The notes beneath the pieces are model-generated. The model ran no database searches. It saw only the letters and a list, made by a program, of their open reading frames with translations, and was not told the origin of the DNA. Both the position numbers and the translations under genes were made by a program. A stretch of 64,000 bases of DNA. It comes from Prorocentrum cordatum (Eukaryota; Sar; Dinophyceae; Prorocentrales; Prorocentraceae). Below, one piece after another: positions 53,543 through 63,387 of this stretch (its first letter is position 1; each line of letters starts with the position of its first letter). The DNA is taken from positions 207,929 through 271,928 of the forward strand of contig CAUYUJ010015715.1 of the NCBI GenBank assembly GCA_963575745.1, given 5' to 3'.

Positions 53543-53674
53543 AACGTATACTTTCGGAGCTCCGCGCGGATTTATCGGATCGGTGCCAGACCCCCCGCCC
53601 TGGCGCGCGGAGCGCACCAAGGGCGGCGCCAACGTCGATCCCAGAAATCCGCCCGGGGCACCGAGGTATTATGC
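53543..53674 (-). mobile_element. Inverted-repeat insertion I4 (introner-like)
   Basis: About 130 bp with imperfect inverted ends (ATACTTTCGGAGCTCCGCGC and GCCCCGGGCGGATTTC facing each other), the same family as I5. It splits the glycosyltransferase-like coding sequence. The edges and any duplication could not be fixed. Confidence 0.55.
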
Positions 53675-53914
53675 AGATGCCGGTTTTCTTCTTCGAGATG
53701 ACGTCCGGGCTCAGCTCCCCCCAAGAGCTGAGGCAGCTCATGAGGCCGCTCTGGTCCCAGAACTCGCCGAGGTGGAAGGCCTGGTCGCCCTCGCACCACA
53801 CCCTGCCCCACAGCCCGCGTGCCCAGGCGGAGCCCGCGCGGCAGAGGAGCAGGCCCGTGTTGAGCCAGTCGAGGTCCGCCATGTCCTCGCCCACCACGAG
53901 GTCCTGTCTGGCCC
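53675..53914 (-). CDS. Host-gene exon: glycosyltransferase-like
   Basis: Begins after TTAG (53,918-53,915), a plausible 3' splice site: ARQDLVVGEDMADLDWLNTG, LLLCRAGSAWARGLW, GEFWDQSGLMSCLSSWGELS and PDVISKKKTG. The (D)xxNTGxxLxR...W...FWDQ..L pattern is that of Golgi-type nucleotide-sugar transferases such as the GT34/galactosyl group. Upstream exons would lie beyond the LINE3 insertion, outside the window or lost. Confidence 0.5.
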
Positions 53915-54032
53915 CTAAGATCCCAGGCGTTGTTATCCTTTCTCGAAAAGCGTTGTCCGTTCACAAAATTCACTTACACTCACATTCACAATTCCGTCCC
54001 CTTTTCCCTACCCTCTGATACCACTGCGCGCC

Positions 54033-54218
54033 ATGTCGGCGCCGATGGCGGAATCGCCGCGGAATCTTGAGCAGGAATTAGAGGCCATGATGTCTCCCAC
54101 ACCACCTCCGAAGACTGGGAATGCCCGCATGGCTGGCACTCCTATCGGAAGTCTCGTGAAGGACCCATGGGGACAGATGAGGGAGGACAAGACAGCTCGG
54201 GTTGGACATGGTCCTCAT
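54033..54218 (+). pseudogene. LINE3 ORF1, 5' part
   Basis: From ATG 54,033: MSAPMAESPRNLEQELEAMM, TPPPKTGNARMAGTPIGSLV, and on to GHGPH at the copia-2 insertion point. Removing copia-2 and one CTCAT copy continues the same frame at 62,143 (STLAPLLGDERPGHREQQEG), which shows the two pieces are one gene. Confidence 0.8.
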
Positions 54219-54493
54219 TGTCAATGGCACAGATCTGTTCCAATGTAGTTTGCTATGCATGATGTAATGATTGCTAGCGTGTGCATGTGTGTGTGTGTGT
54301 GCTGCTTGCTGTGCTGCGCATGCTGTGCGTAGGTGTGTGCGCGCCCGCTGCCTGTTTTGACTCAAACTGTTTCGTAGGGGCCCCTGAGCTGATTCGAGTT
54401 ACGAGTGGATCTTATCGATCACAATCGATCCTTTTTCATTTTCTGTTCGGAACTTTGTGTGTCCGAGCTGGTTTCGTTTGTGTGCTACCGACA
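54219..54493 (+). repeat. 5' LTR of copia-2
   Basis: 275 bp, TG...CA ends. Includes a (GT)n tract near 54,285-54,300 that is shorter in the right LTR. Confidence 0.92.
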
Positions 54494-54512
54494 TCGGTAG
54501 CGGAGCCAACGG
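54494..54512 (+). other. Copia-2 primer-binding site
   Basis: TCGGTAGCGGAGCCAACGG directly after the LTR. GGTAGCGGAGCC is close to sites complementary to the 3' end of initiator-Met tRNA and to the copia-1 site (TGGTGGCGGAGC). Confidence 0.65.
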
Positions 54513-54573
54513 CTCCAGGTCCACGGCCCGACCGATAAGTCCGCTCGTGATTCTCCTCCATCAGAGTTGAGAG

Positions 54574-55802
54574 ATGCGGCCCAATGGTCCACCAGGACCA
54601 GGGCGCGGACGAGGTGAAGGTCGTGGAGGCCGCGGCGAAGGTGTTGGCCGCGGCACAGAGGAACGTCGTGCCGAAGAGGGAGAAGAGCAGCGGATTCCAG
54701 ACGACGATGACAGCGAGCTGCACGACGAGATCGACTACCACAGATGGATGCAGGTCTTGCCAAGTGCTGCCCGGACGCGACGGACCTCAGACACGACACG
54801 TATAGGAACTTCAGAAGGAGAGCGACGGTGTTCCAGAGGTTATGCGCACGCAGAGGCGCGTCGGTGATCAGCGAGGGCGCCTACCTATTGCTGCAGAGTT
54901 TGACAGGAGATGCGTGGGACGCCTGCGATGAGATCAGTTTCGAGAGAATGGACACCGCCGAGGCTTTCGAAGAGATATTCGACAAGCTGGATGTGTTGTA
55001 CAGGTACACGCAAGAAGTCGAGCTGCCAGGGAGATGCGACGGGTTTTTCAGAGAGTTCTCGAGACAGCCAAAGGAGACGCTCAATGCATACGTGCTCAGG
55101 CACGGCAAGGAGTTGACGAAGTTACGCGAAGCTGGGCTCGAGCTACCGGACCTACTGGCAGGATGGCATATGATGACGAGAGCTGCGATTCCACAGTGGC
55201 AAATACCAAATCTCAAGGCGCTGTGCAACAACCGGCTGACGGTGCAGGTGGTGACGGAGAGTTTGAAGACGATGTTCGGAGGCGACAGCGTGGCGCACAA
55301 GAAGGACCTCGATCGAGCGAGGAGCCTGTACCACGGACGATCGAGTCGAGAAGAAGGATACTGGATGGAGGACTACTAAGAAGAAGGTGATGAAGCCTAC
55401 TACGAAGACGAATCTGATCCGCATGAGGATTATCAAGAAGAAGAAGAGTGGTATGAGGAAGACGACGATGTGCCGGAGCAGCTGGAGAATGCCTACGAAG
55501 TTGCCGAGGATGCCTACGCGGCGTACGCGGAGGCAAGAGCAAAGATGAACGAGCTGGCGAAGTCTCGAGGGTTCTACCCCGCGGTGGCGCTGATCGACGA
55601 GAGGCGCGGTGGAGGTCTGCCACCGCCGCGCGCGGGCAACGCCAGGCCGCCAAAAGGAAGAGGAAGAAGCAACGGCGGCAAAACTAAGGATCACAAAGGG
55701 AAGCAAAAAGGACGATACGGAGGACGAGCACCATTTGGTAGTGGCAAAGGCAGCAGGCACTTCGACGGCAGCCCGAAGACGACGCAAACAGGAGCTACTT
55801 AA
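54574..55802 (+). pseudogene. Copia-2 gag
   Basis: ATG 54,574 (MRPNGPPGPGRGRGEGRGGR), Gly/Arg-rich start, frameshift near 54,775. Then the capsid core: HDTYRNFRRRATVFQRLC, EGAYLLLQSLTGDAWDACDE, FEEIFDKLDVLYRYTQEVEL, FFREFSRQPKETLNAYVLRH. After a TAA at 55,378-55,380 the same frame continues through an acidic linker (YYEDESDPHEDYQEEEE), AYAAYAEARAKMNELAKSRG and a basic tail (NGGKTKDHKGKQKGRYGG). No CCHC knuckle is visible. The basic tail may bind RNA instead. Confidence 0.75.
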
Positions 55803-55868
55803 CAGCATGGTCCGAGGTTCAAGCGGCGTCGAGACGGAGCACCAGCTAAACACGATGGAGACGCGAAG

Positions 55869-56366
55869 ATGCTGTGCGAGGTCAGATTGGACGAAACGAC
55901 GACGGAGATCACCAACAGCATGGAGACGGCGCACGATCAGTTACTCGAGGAAGTGAACCTGGCTACGGGAAAAGGAGTTGGCGACAGTGGAGCTACAAAA
56001 CCGGTCATGGGACTCGGCGAGTGGCCGAAGTGGCGAAAAAAACTGACGGACATGGGTTTGTCCAGGCAGATCCAGACGGAGAGGTGTCAGAAAACATTCA
56101 GGTTTGGCAACGACGCGACAGCTACGGCGAAGCAGATGGTCACGCTCCCGGTCTGGATTCGCAATGTGAAGAGAGAGATCACGGTATTTCTGGTACCAGG
56201 CAAGGTTCCGCTGCTCGTGGCGAGGCCGTGTCTCGAGGAATGGGGCATCGTGGTGGACTACCAGAACAAGAAGGCGATGTACCTGGACGAGGATCCGCAG
56301 ACCTGGAACGATATCGAGACAAATGGAAAAAGGCCACATGATCATAGACCTCCTGAGGTTTCTTGA
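55869..56366 (+). pseudogene. Copia-2 aspartic protease
   Basis: Active site GVGDSGATKPVMGLGEW (aspartate near 55,983), then QKTFRFGNDATATAKQMVTL, REITVFLVPGKVPLLVARPC and LEEWGIVVDY, the copia protease layout with the C-terminal 'G.P.L+++..L...G..+D' strand. DSG in place of DTG is common in these elements. The frame ends in a stop at 56,364. Confidence 0.8.
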
Positions 56367-56559
56367 TGACGCGCTGGAGGTGAAAGAGGAGTCCAGCACG
56401 ACCGACGCCGACACGGACGGATACCACGAGGTAAAGAGCGACAACGAAGTGGAGTACTACGTGACCAGCACGCACGGAGAGGAGAAAGAGAACGCGGAGA
56501 CGACCGACTTTGACGCCGAACAGCCGAAGAATTGGTTTGCGAAGGCGAACCGAACGCTC

Positions 56560-57290
56560 GACGAGAAGCCGAAGGTGAAGCGCAAGTTCTGGGAGATCTT
56601 TTGTCAACGAAGGCAGGATTTCGCAATATGTCGAGCAGCATGGCGACTTCAAAGCAGACAAGCTCACCCTGGACACTGGTTGGGATTTTACGAAGAAGTC
56701 ACACAAAGATGCGTTTTTCGAGAAGTTACGGCGTGAGAGACCAGAAGAAGTGTGGATTTCACCGCCATGTACGCTGTGGTCGATGATCAACACGCTGAAC
56801 GACGCAAGCAAAGATGACAGGTACCGACAACAGCGACGACGTGAGCGTGAAAAGCAGCAGAAGGATTTCCTGAAGTTCAGCCGAGACATCTACGACGAAG
56901 AGTTGAGGAACGAGCGGGATGCGCATTTGGAGCATCCAAGGTATGCCACGTCGTGGAAGGAAGATGTCTGGCAGAATCTGGTCGGCTACGACAAGTTCGT
57001 GGACCAGTGCGCGTACGGGCTGAAGGCATTGGACCGTGACGGGCACAAGCTAGGACCGATTAAGAAGCCTACGAATGTGAGGACGACCAAATACAATATG
57101 CATGAGAGACTTTGGAGGCGCTGCAGCTGCAAGGAGAAACGCGTTATGTTGGAAGGAGCGCACAACATGCGCGGTGTGGAGAACTATCCGAGGGGCATGG
57201 CGCTTCAGGCCGCTATTTGCATCGTGGACGACCCTCAGAGCGAGTCGAGCTACGCGGTGGAAGAGATGACGCAGGATGAGTTCGACAAGA
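56560..57290 (+). pseudogene. Copia-2 methyltransferase-like module
   Basis: After KVKRKFWEI and a frameshift: VNEGRISQYVEQHGDF (motif I-like), KLTLDTGWDFTKKS (motif II-like), EEVWISPPCTLWSMINTLND (PPC, motif IV-like), HLEHPRYATSWKEDVW, VDQCAYGLKALDRDGHKLGP and IKKPTNVRTTKYN, with a late Cys/His stretch (RRCSCKE...EGAHN). The order parallels the copia-1 module although sequence identity is low. PPC resembles the catalytic Cys motif of C5-cytosine methyltransferases; ENV of those enzymes is EHP here. Function is inferred, not shown. Confidence 0.6.
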
Positions 57291-57359
57291 TCGAGTACAA
57301 AGAGGTGTGGAAGACGCTACTTGAGAAGTTCACGATCGACGAAGTAAAATGGGCGAAAA

Positions 57360-58233
57360 GTGCATGTGCAGATGGGTCACCCATCTAGCGAGGCGCTGGC
57401 GGCGGCGCTCAAGGAGATGAACGCAGACGATCGCTTGGTGAGCTGTGCGCGGATTTACATATGCGAGGTTTGTTTGAAGGGGCAGAGGCCGAAACCCGTG
57501 AGGATCGCGAGGGTTCCGAAAGATCGAGGGTTCAATGACACGATCGACATCGACACCTTCCACGTGAAGTGGAATGACAAGCACAAGTTGATGTTCACAA
57601 TCATGGATGAGAGCTCGAAGTGTGAGGTCGACGCGGTCGTGAAAGACGAGAAGGCGAAGACGGAGATCAAGGCGATCGAGAGGAACTGGATCAACTGGGC
57701 AGGCGTGCCGGCAAGGATCAGGGCCGATCAAGAGTAGAGCGCATGTGAGTGAAGAATTTTCGGAGTGGTGCGATGCGAGGCGGATCAAGTTGCAGTTGAT
57801 ACCGAGGGGCGCACACCACAGGCTTGGGATTCTTGAGAGGAGCCACCAAGTTCGACGAGAGCAGATTGCGAAGTACCACGAAGATCGACCAGACGACAGC
57901 CTGAAGGTGACAGTTCGCGTGACATGCGACATGAGGAACAGGTTATGCAACGTTAGAGGATTTACGCCAGCGCAGCGTGCGCTCGGCCGTCAACCGAGAG
58001 ACCTGGGCAACGTTGCGGACGAGCCGACGACAATGGGCGATCTCGGCAACCATGATGAAGAGTTCTGCCAGAACATCGCGCGGAGGCGAGATGCAGCCAA
58101 GGCGTATTTTGCAGCAAGCATGTCAAGTGCTGTGCGAGAGGCTCTCGCGGCTCTCAACCGACCGCTGGCCGAGAGTTTCAGATCGGCGAGTATGTGTATT
58201 TCTGGAAGCGAGATAAGGGCGAGAGCGACTTGA
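57360..58233 (+). pseudogene. Copia-2 integrase
   Basis: Zinc domain: HVQMGHPSSEALAAALKEMN ... CEVCLKG (H-x4-H, C-x2-C). Core: DIDTFHVKWNDKHKLMFTIM (first Asp), RIRADQE (second Asp, 57,726-57,728), then a TAG at 57,735-57,737. It continues SEEFSEWCDARRIKLQLIPR and GAHHRLGILERSHQ (Glu). GFTPAQRALGRQPRDLG matches the usual segment after the core. A frameshift near 57,355 links it to the methyltransferase-like module. Confidence 0.8.
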
Positions 58234-58552
58234 TCAAGAGCTATGGAAGGGGCCTGCGGTGGTCACGCAGGTCGAGTACACGGAAGATCCCGACAAGTTG
58301 AGGCAATCGGTGGTCTGGTGCGTGCACAATAACACGCTGCTCGGGACGACGCGTGAGTAACTGAGGCCAGAGCTACCAGAGGAGCGACGGCAAAGAGAAG
58401 AACAAGACGAAGACTTCGGTCTACCTCTGTCGACGGCGGAGAGGCTGCTCAAGAAGCTGAAGGATACGACAAGGTCCATCAAGTACAAGGATTGCGTTGG
58501 AGAGGCGCCTGGCGACTCAGGCGACTACGTTGACGATGGGCGACCTGAAGGC
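58234..58552 (+). other. Copia-2 integrase-RT linker
   Basis: Frames are disrupted. One reads an SH3-like remnant (GPAVVTQVEYTEDPDKLRQS then VVWCVHNNTLLGTT), as found in copia integrase C-termini. Confidence 0.5.
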
Positions 58553-59829
58553 ATGGACGTCGACGCCGAGGGCGTGGACACAGACGGACAAGTTGCAGGA
58601 CCAGGAGATGAGCAGGCACGACCCAACGAGGATCAGCGGAGAGGCGACGAGGCCGAGCCACTCGCGCAGGCGCCGTCAGAGGCGCAGCCGCAAGATGCGG
58701 TAGGCGAGTCTCGACCGGATGCTGCTGCACAGGCGAACGAAGGTGAGCGCGAACCAGATCCCGAGGCCACGAGCCGAGAAGCAGCAGAAGACGCTGAGCC
58801 AGAAGCCAAGGTGGAAAAGCAGAAAGCAGATGACAGAGACGAACTACTGGATAGTATCAACGCGGCAAGGCGGCTGGGCGGGCTCCGACCACTGACGAAG
58901 AGGCCGAAGATCACCCCGAGGGAGACGCAGCCTAAGACGGATATTGAAAACGATATACCCGAGTTGTTATTACTACTGTACGAAGATGAAGAAACGGTTT
59001 ACTTAACGAATGCGGCGAAGCGTGACGCGGTCGTGGAGGCCAGGCTCGCGATGGACGAGAGGAACCAGTTCGATGAGGCCAAGACCAAGGCGCTGATGCC
59101 CTGGATCGAGAACCAGGCGTGGCAGGCGGTCAACGAGTCCACGGCGGACGCCGATGAAATATGCCCCATGCGTTTCCTGCTGAAGCGGAAGATGAAAGAC
59201 GGAGTTCGAGAGGCCAACGCCAGAATTATTCTACAAGGATTTCATTTGGAAGAGGTCACGAGCACGAATGCGGAGAAGGCCAATCCGACGCTGACGAGGC
59301 TTGCGAGGTATATCATCCTACTCGTCCTGTGCCAGTCGTGGAAGATGATCGCGGCAGACGTGAAGAGCGCGTTCCTGCAGGCGAAGGACATTCGTGAACA
59401 AGGGGTGCGAGTATTCAGCAGACCGACGAAGGACATCCGAAGAAGGCTGGCCAAGCTGATGAACCTGAAGGACGACGAGATTCTGCAGATGCTGAAGCCC
59501 GCTTTCGGAGATGTTCGGGCGCCACGGCAATGGAATCAAACGATCACCGAGGCCATGATCGACATTGGGTTTCTCCAGCGCCAGCTGGATCGATGCTGTT
59601 TTCTGTCGTACCGTGTGGCGACGAAGGCGACGACCTGTTCCTGGTATGGAGGGCGGATGACGGCCAGAACTACGTCCTGGACGGGGTTCTGGGATTGCAC
59701 GCGGACGACTTCATCGGCGGCGGCGAGAACCTCGAGTGCGAGGCGGACCTGACCGACAAGCAAGCCTACGAGGGCAAGTTCCTGGATCGAGTTCAGAATC
59801 TCAGCAGGAGGTTCAAGTCTGGAAAATGA
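58553..59829 (+). pseudogene. Copia-2 reverse transcriptase
   Basis: About 130 acidic, low-complexity residues, then the RT: WIENQAWQAV, MRFLLKRKMKDGVREANARI, ILQGFHLEE, NPTLTRLARYIILLVLCQSW, MIAADVKSAFLQ (motif A, DVKSAFLQ as in copia), KPAFGDVRAPRQWNQ (APR.W motif). After a frameshift near 59,600 comes GLHADDFIGGGE (YVDD box as HADD, near 59,698). TGA at 59,827. Catalytic aspartates are kept. Confidence 0.83.
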
Positions 59830-59859
59830 GAGTTTCATAGTGGTACTGTTTTCTGTGGT

Positions 59860-60740
59860 ATGGAGACTACTCAGGCGCAGTCTAGGAACGAGATCGAGGT
59901 CAAGGCCGAGGCGTACATCCTCAAGGTCAAGCCGATAAGCGTCGAGAAGGTTCGCCGACAGCACCCAGACGATGTGTGTACACCAACGGAGATCAGTCAG
60001 CTGCGAGGACTGAATGGAGCTATGCAGTGGCCGGCATCTCAGTGCATGGTGCAGGCGGCTGCGACGGTTTCGTTTGCCCAAGGCGACGTGAGCAAGGCTA
60101 CAGTGGGGGGTTTGCTGGAAGCCAACAAGTCACTGCGATTCCTGAAGACGAGCGGAGACGTGGGCATTCGTATCCGATATGTATCCAAGTGGGAGATGCT
60201 ACGTCTGGGAGTATGCTGGGACGCTTCGTGGGCAACGAGGCCGAATGGTGAATCACAAGGAGGATATATCATATTTGCTATTGAGGACGAGAGGATCGAC
60301 GACGGACAGCCGACGTTTATGGTTATTCTGAACTGGGCGAGCAAGAAGTTGGCGCATCTGCAGGAGTTCCCTGGCAGGAGAAGCTCAGGTGGCGGCCAGC
60401 GCTGTGGACGCTCTACCTTCGCTGGCAGCGAAGACGATGTTGACCACTATGCTCTACCCCGACCAGCAGCTGACGGGCAAGGACATGCTACAGGTGCCGG
60501 GGCGGAATCCGTGCATCGCGGACTGCAAGGCGCTCTACGATGCGACGAATTCTCAAGCACCAGCCGGTGGCTTGACGGAGCGCAGGACGGGCATCGAGAT
60601 CGTGCAGGTAAACGAGAAGATGAGGGAGTTCGGTGGCGTGTGGAGGTGGACGAACACGTTTCAGCAGATGGCGGACGGTTTGGCGAAGTTGCAGGTGCGA
60701 CAGCAATTTGTGGAGAAGCTGCGAAGGATGACACACGCAC
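59860..60740 (+). pseudogene. Copia-2 RNase H
   Basis: Connection region TEISQLRGLNGAMQWPASQC, then the RNase H core: LGVCWDASWATRPNGES (first Asp near 60,220), NWASKKL. After a frameshift near 60,355 come SSLAGEAQVAASAVDAL (Glu), IADCKALYDAT (Asp near 60,521) and QMADGLAKLQVRQQF at the end. All acidic residues are recognisable. Confidence 0.8.
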
Positions 60741-61830
60741 TGAAGTACGACGCCACGTTCACAGGAGATAAGAAGGTCACTCAGAAGGAGCGCGAGAAGA
60801 ATGAGCAGGAGTTGAACGATGCAGCAGCCGATTTTGACGAAGCGAATGCTGTTGAGCAGTCGCAAGATGGAGAAGAAGAGCGCGAGACGGTTCGAGCTAC
60901 CAGTGCAGGAACACGCACGGCGCAGAGGCTTGCGATCTTGGTGGCATCAGCGACGACGACCAAGACAAAGGCGGAGGAGACGTGTCCAAGTGTGGACATC
61001 GATGAGACGCAGTGGATCTACGTGACGGTGTTTACGATGTTGTTATTGGTTATGGTGTTACGATGCGGTTGTTGTTTGTGTACGACGTGTTATTGCAAAA
61101 GGGCAAACGAAAAGAATGACGAGATGAAAGCAAGCCTGATTGAGAGGCCCGATGACAAGAAGGACGGTGATGATGGAGAGTTGCAGATCAAGCTGTGCAA
61201 CCAAGAGAAGGAGATCGAGAAGCTGAGGATGACGATTTTCGAGCATGAGGCAAGGGCGAAGAAAGCGCGCGAGTTGCAACAGGAGTTGGAGTCGTTGTTT
61301 ACGGATTCCGAGCAACGTGGCAGGAGTTTGCAAGAATATGATAAAAACAAGTCATGGACATCGACAAGAAATTACGCGAGAGAAACGACGAGCTCGGGAG
61401 AAACGACGAGCTCGGGATCCTCTATAGAAGGTTGACGACGTTGAACATTAGTAACCACAAGTTGGACATGCAGTTGAACAATGCGAAGAACGAGATACGA
61501 CAGTTGCAGCAACATGCTCGAGACGTTCCAGAACCAACGAGGATGATATCTGCGAGTACACAGTCGCAGTGTACGTATCGAAGGGACCTGGCCACGCCGA
61601 GATTCCAAGAGTTACGTTCGATTCACGAGCAGGTTGTGACGACCACGGACGTGTTCATGGTCATGGGATCATCGAGCTCGTCGAAGACGTGAAGGGCGTG
61701 GTGGAGGTCATCATAAGTGGGAGCTACGATGTGCGAGGAGACCAGGGCACATTTCTCAACTCTGAGTTGAAACGGTGCAGGTTTTTTTGGTTGATTCAGG
61801 TATGGCAGCGCGTGTATATGTTTTAGATGA
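60741..61830 (+). pseudogene. Copia-2 C-terminal tail: membrane segment and coiled coils
   Basis: Downstream of RNase H the same frame continues for over 200 codons. It has a charged Glu/Lys-rich helix (QKEREKNEQELNDAAADFD), then a strongly hydrophobic 16-residue core (TVFTMLLLVMVL region) running into a Cys cluster (CGCCLCTTCYC; 61,013-61,081). A long charged coiled-coil-like stretch follows (LCNQEKEIEKLRMTIFEHEA...). An overlapping frame (61,354-61,692) continues with more heptad-like sequence. Ordinary copia pol ends at RNase H, so this is an extra, possibly membrane-anchored, product. Confidence 0.55.
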
Positions 61831-61863
61831 TTCGGGGCTTAAAAGCCTCTTTTCTTTCTCCTG

Positions 61864-62137
61864 TGTCAATGGCACAGATTTGTTCCAATGTAGTTTGCTA
61901 TGCATGATGTAATGATTGCTAGCGTGTGCATGTGTGTGTGCTGCTTGCTGTGCTGCGCATGCTGTGCGTAGGTGTGTGCGCGCCCGCTGCCTGTTTTGAC
62001 TCAAACTGTTTCGCAGGGGCCCCTGAGCTGATTCGAGTTACGAGTGGATCTTATCGATCATAGTCAATCCTATTTCATATTCTGTTCGGAACTTTGTGTG
62101 TCCGAGCTTCGGTGGTTTCGTTTGTGTGCTACCGACG
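61864..62137 (+). repeat. 3' LTR of copia-2
   Basis: 274 bp; same start as the left LTR, end ACG in place of ACA, followed at once by the CTCAT duplication. No obvious polypurine tract upstream; the preceding bases are pyrimidine-rich. Confidence 0.92.
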
Positions 62138-62142
62138 CTCAT

Positions 62143-63222
62143 TCCACCCTTGCTCCTCTTCTTGGCGATGAACGCCCAGGACACCGCGAGCAGCAGGAGG
62201 GCTACGTCCCGATGCCCGAGGACGATTCCGAAGACGAGCTGATCGAGACGCCGGCCCGCAAGCCGAATCTCGACCAGCAGAACGACGTGACCATGGCTGG
62301 CATCGCTGGCCTCCTGCAGGAGCAGCTGTCCCCTGTGACGTCAGTGGTCAAGAGCCTGCGCGCAGAACTCGGCAAGCTCGAAGCCAAGGTCACGAGCATC
62401 GGAGAGACGCTGGCTGGCCGCTTAGACCACGTTGAGACTGCCATTCTCGATATCGAAGCGCGGGTGGAGAAGCTGGAGAACGTGCACGAGCTGCTGAAGG
62501 ATAAGCCGACCTACGCCCCCCAGGAGCTTGACACCAAGATCAAGGACTACATCAGGGAGGCCATGACGCAGGAGAGCACGCAGTAGACTCCAGTCTGCAC
62601 ACAATCCGCGGGCGATCCGAGCGCAGAGAAGCGCTCAGTGACCATGGTATTCGGCAACATCGCTGGCCTCCACACCCTCTCGAAGGCCGAGGAGTGGTTG
62701 CAGGAAAAGCTGACGTTCTTGAAGGCCCCCATCCCGACCAAGACCTACACGAAAAGGAATTTCGTTGGAGTGCTATTCGCGGAGTTCCGGAACTCTGTGG
62801 AGAGGAGCGCCGCCGTGGACGTCTTGAGGAGGACGGGATTGCAATCGGGTGGGAAAAACGTGTGGGCCAACCAACACCGACCTACCACCGAGAGGGCGGC
62901 AAGGAACTTCTGGTTTGGATTAAAACACATATTCAAAAAGGCATGGAACATTCCCTTCACAGTGTCCGTCAACGATTCTGCTCCTTACACGGTGACAGTG
63001 GGCGGCGAGCTCGCACTGACTACACATGTGTTCCCTGATCGTGTGACCCACCAGTGGCACGGGGAGTGGGCTAGGTGGGAGGAGCTTCACAAAAGCCCCG
63101 AGGTCGTGGATCTCCTGGACAGGTCGAATCAGTTGGTTGCAAAGGCAGCGGCCGGCATGAAGGGATCGAAGGGCGGCGTCAAGGGCTTGTCAAATGGGGC
63201 CACAGGGCGCCATCCAGAATAG
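62143..63222 (+). pseudogene. LINE3 ORF1, 3' part
   Basis: Continues the frame from 54,218. PEDDSEDELIETPARKPNLD, then a long coiled coil (LSPVTSVVKSLRAELGKLEA through VEKLENVHELL). An in-frame TAG lies at 62,584-62,586. Then the RRM-like half: SVTMVFGNIAGLHTLSKAEE, VLFAEFRNSVERSAAVDVLR, GGKNVWANQHRPTTERAARN, FTVSVNDSAPYTVTVGGELA. It is homologous along its length to LINE2 ORF1. Basic end (GMKGSKGGVKGLSNG). Confidence 0.8.
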
Positions 63223-63387
63223 GAAATACCAGACACAATTGTTTCATCCGCAGTCGGCCATACTGCTCCAATATATCGATTAAGAATTCATGAGTACATT
63301 CAAGGCGCGACCAGAGCACGGCAAGGCAATGCCAGCACTGGACGAGGAGGGGCTGACTTCCGAGGAGGGCGCTTGCAACCCTGTGCA

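Larger units (their letters stand above)
54219..62137 (+). mobile_element. Copia-2: Ty1/copia LTR retrotransposon nested in LINE3
   Basis: 7.9 kb. LTRs at 54,219-54,493 and 61,864-62,137 start TGTCAATGG; the left ends in ACA, the right in ACG. The 5-bp target duplication CTCAT is at 54,214-54,218 and 62,138-62,142. Order: primer-binding site, gag, protease, methyltransferase-like module, integrase, RT, RNase H, then a membrane-segment/coiled-coil tail. Several stops and frameshifts. LTR similarity is higher than in copia-1, so it is younger. Confidence 0.9.
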
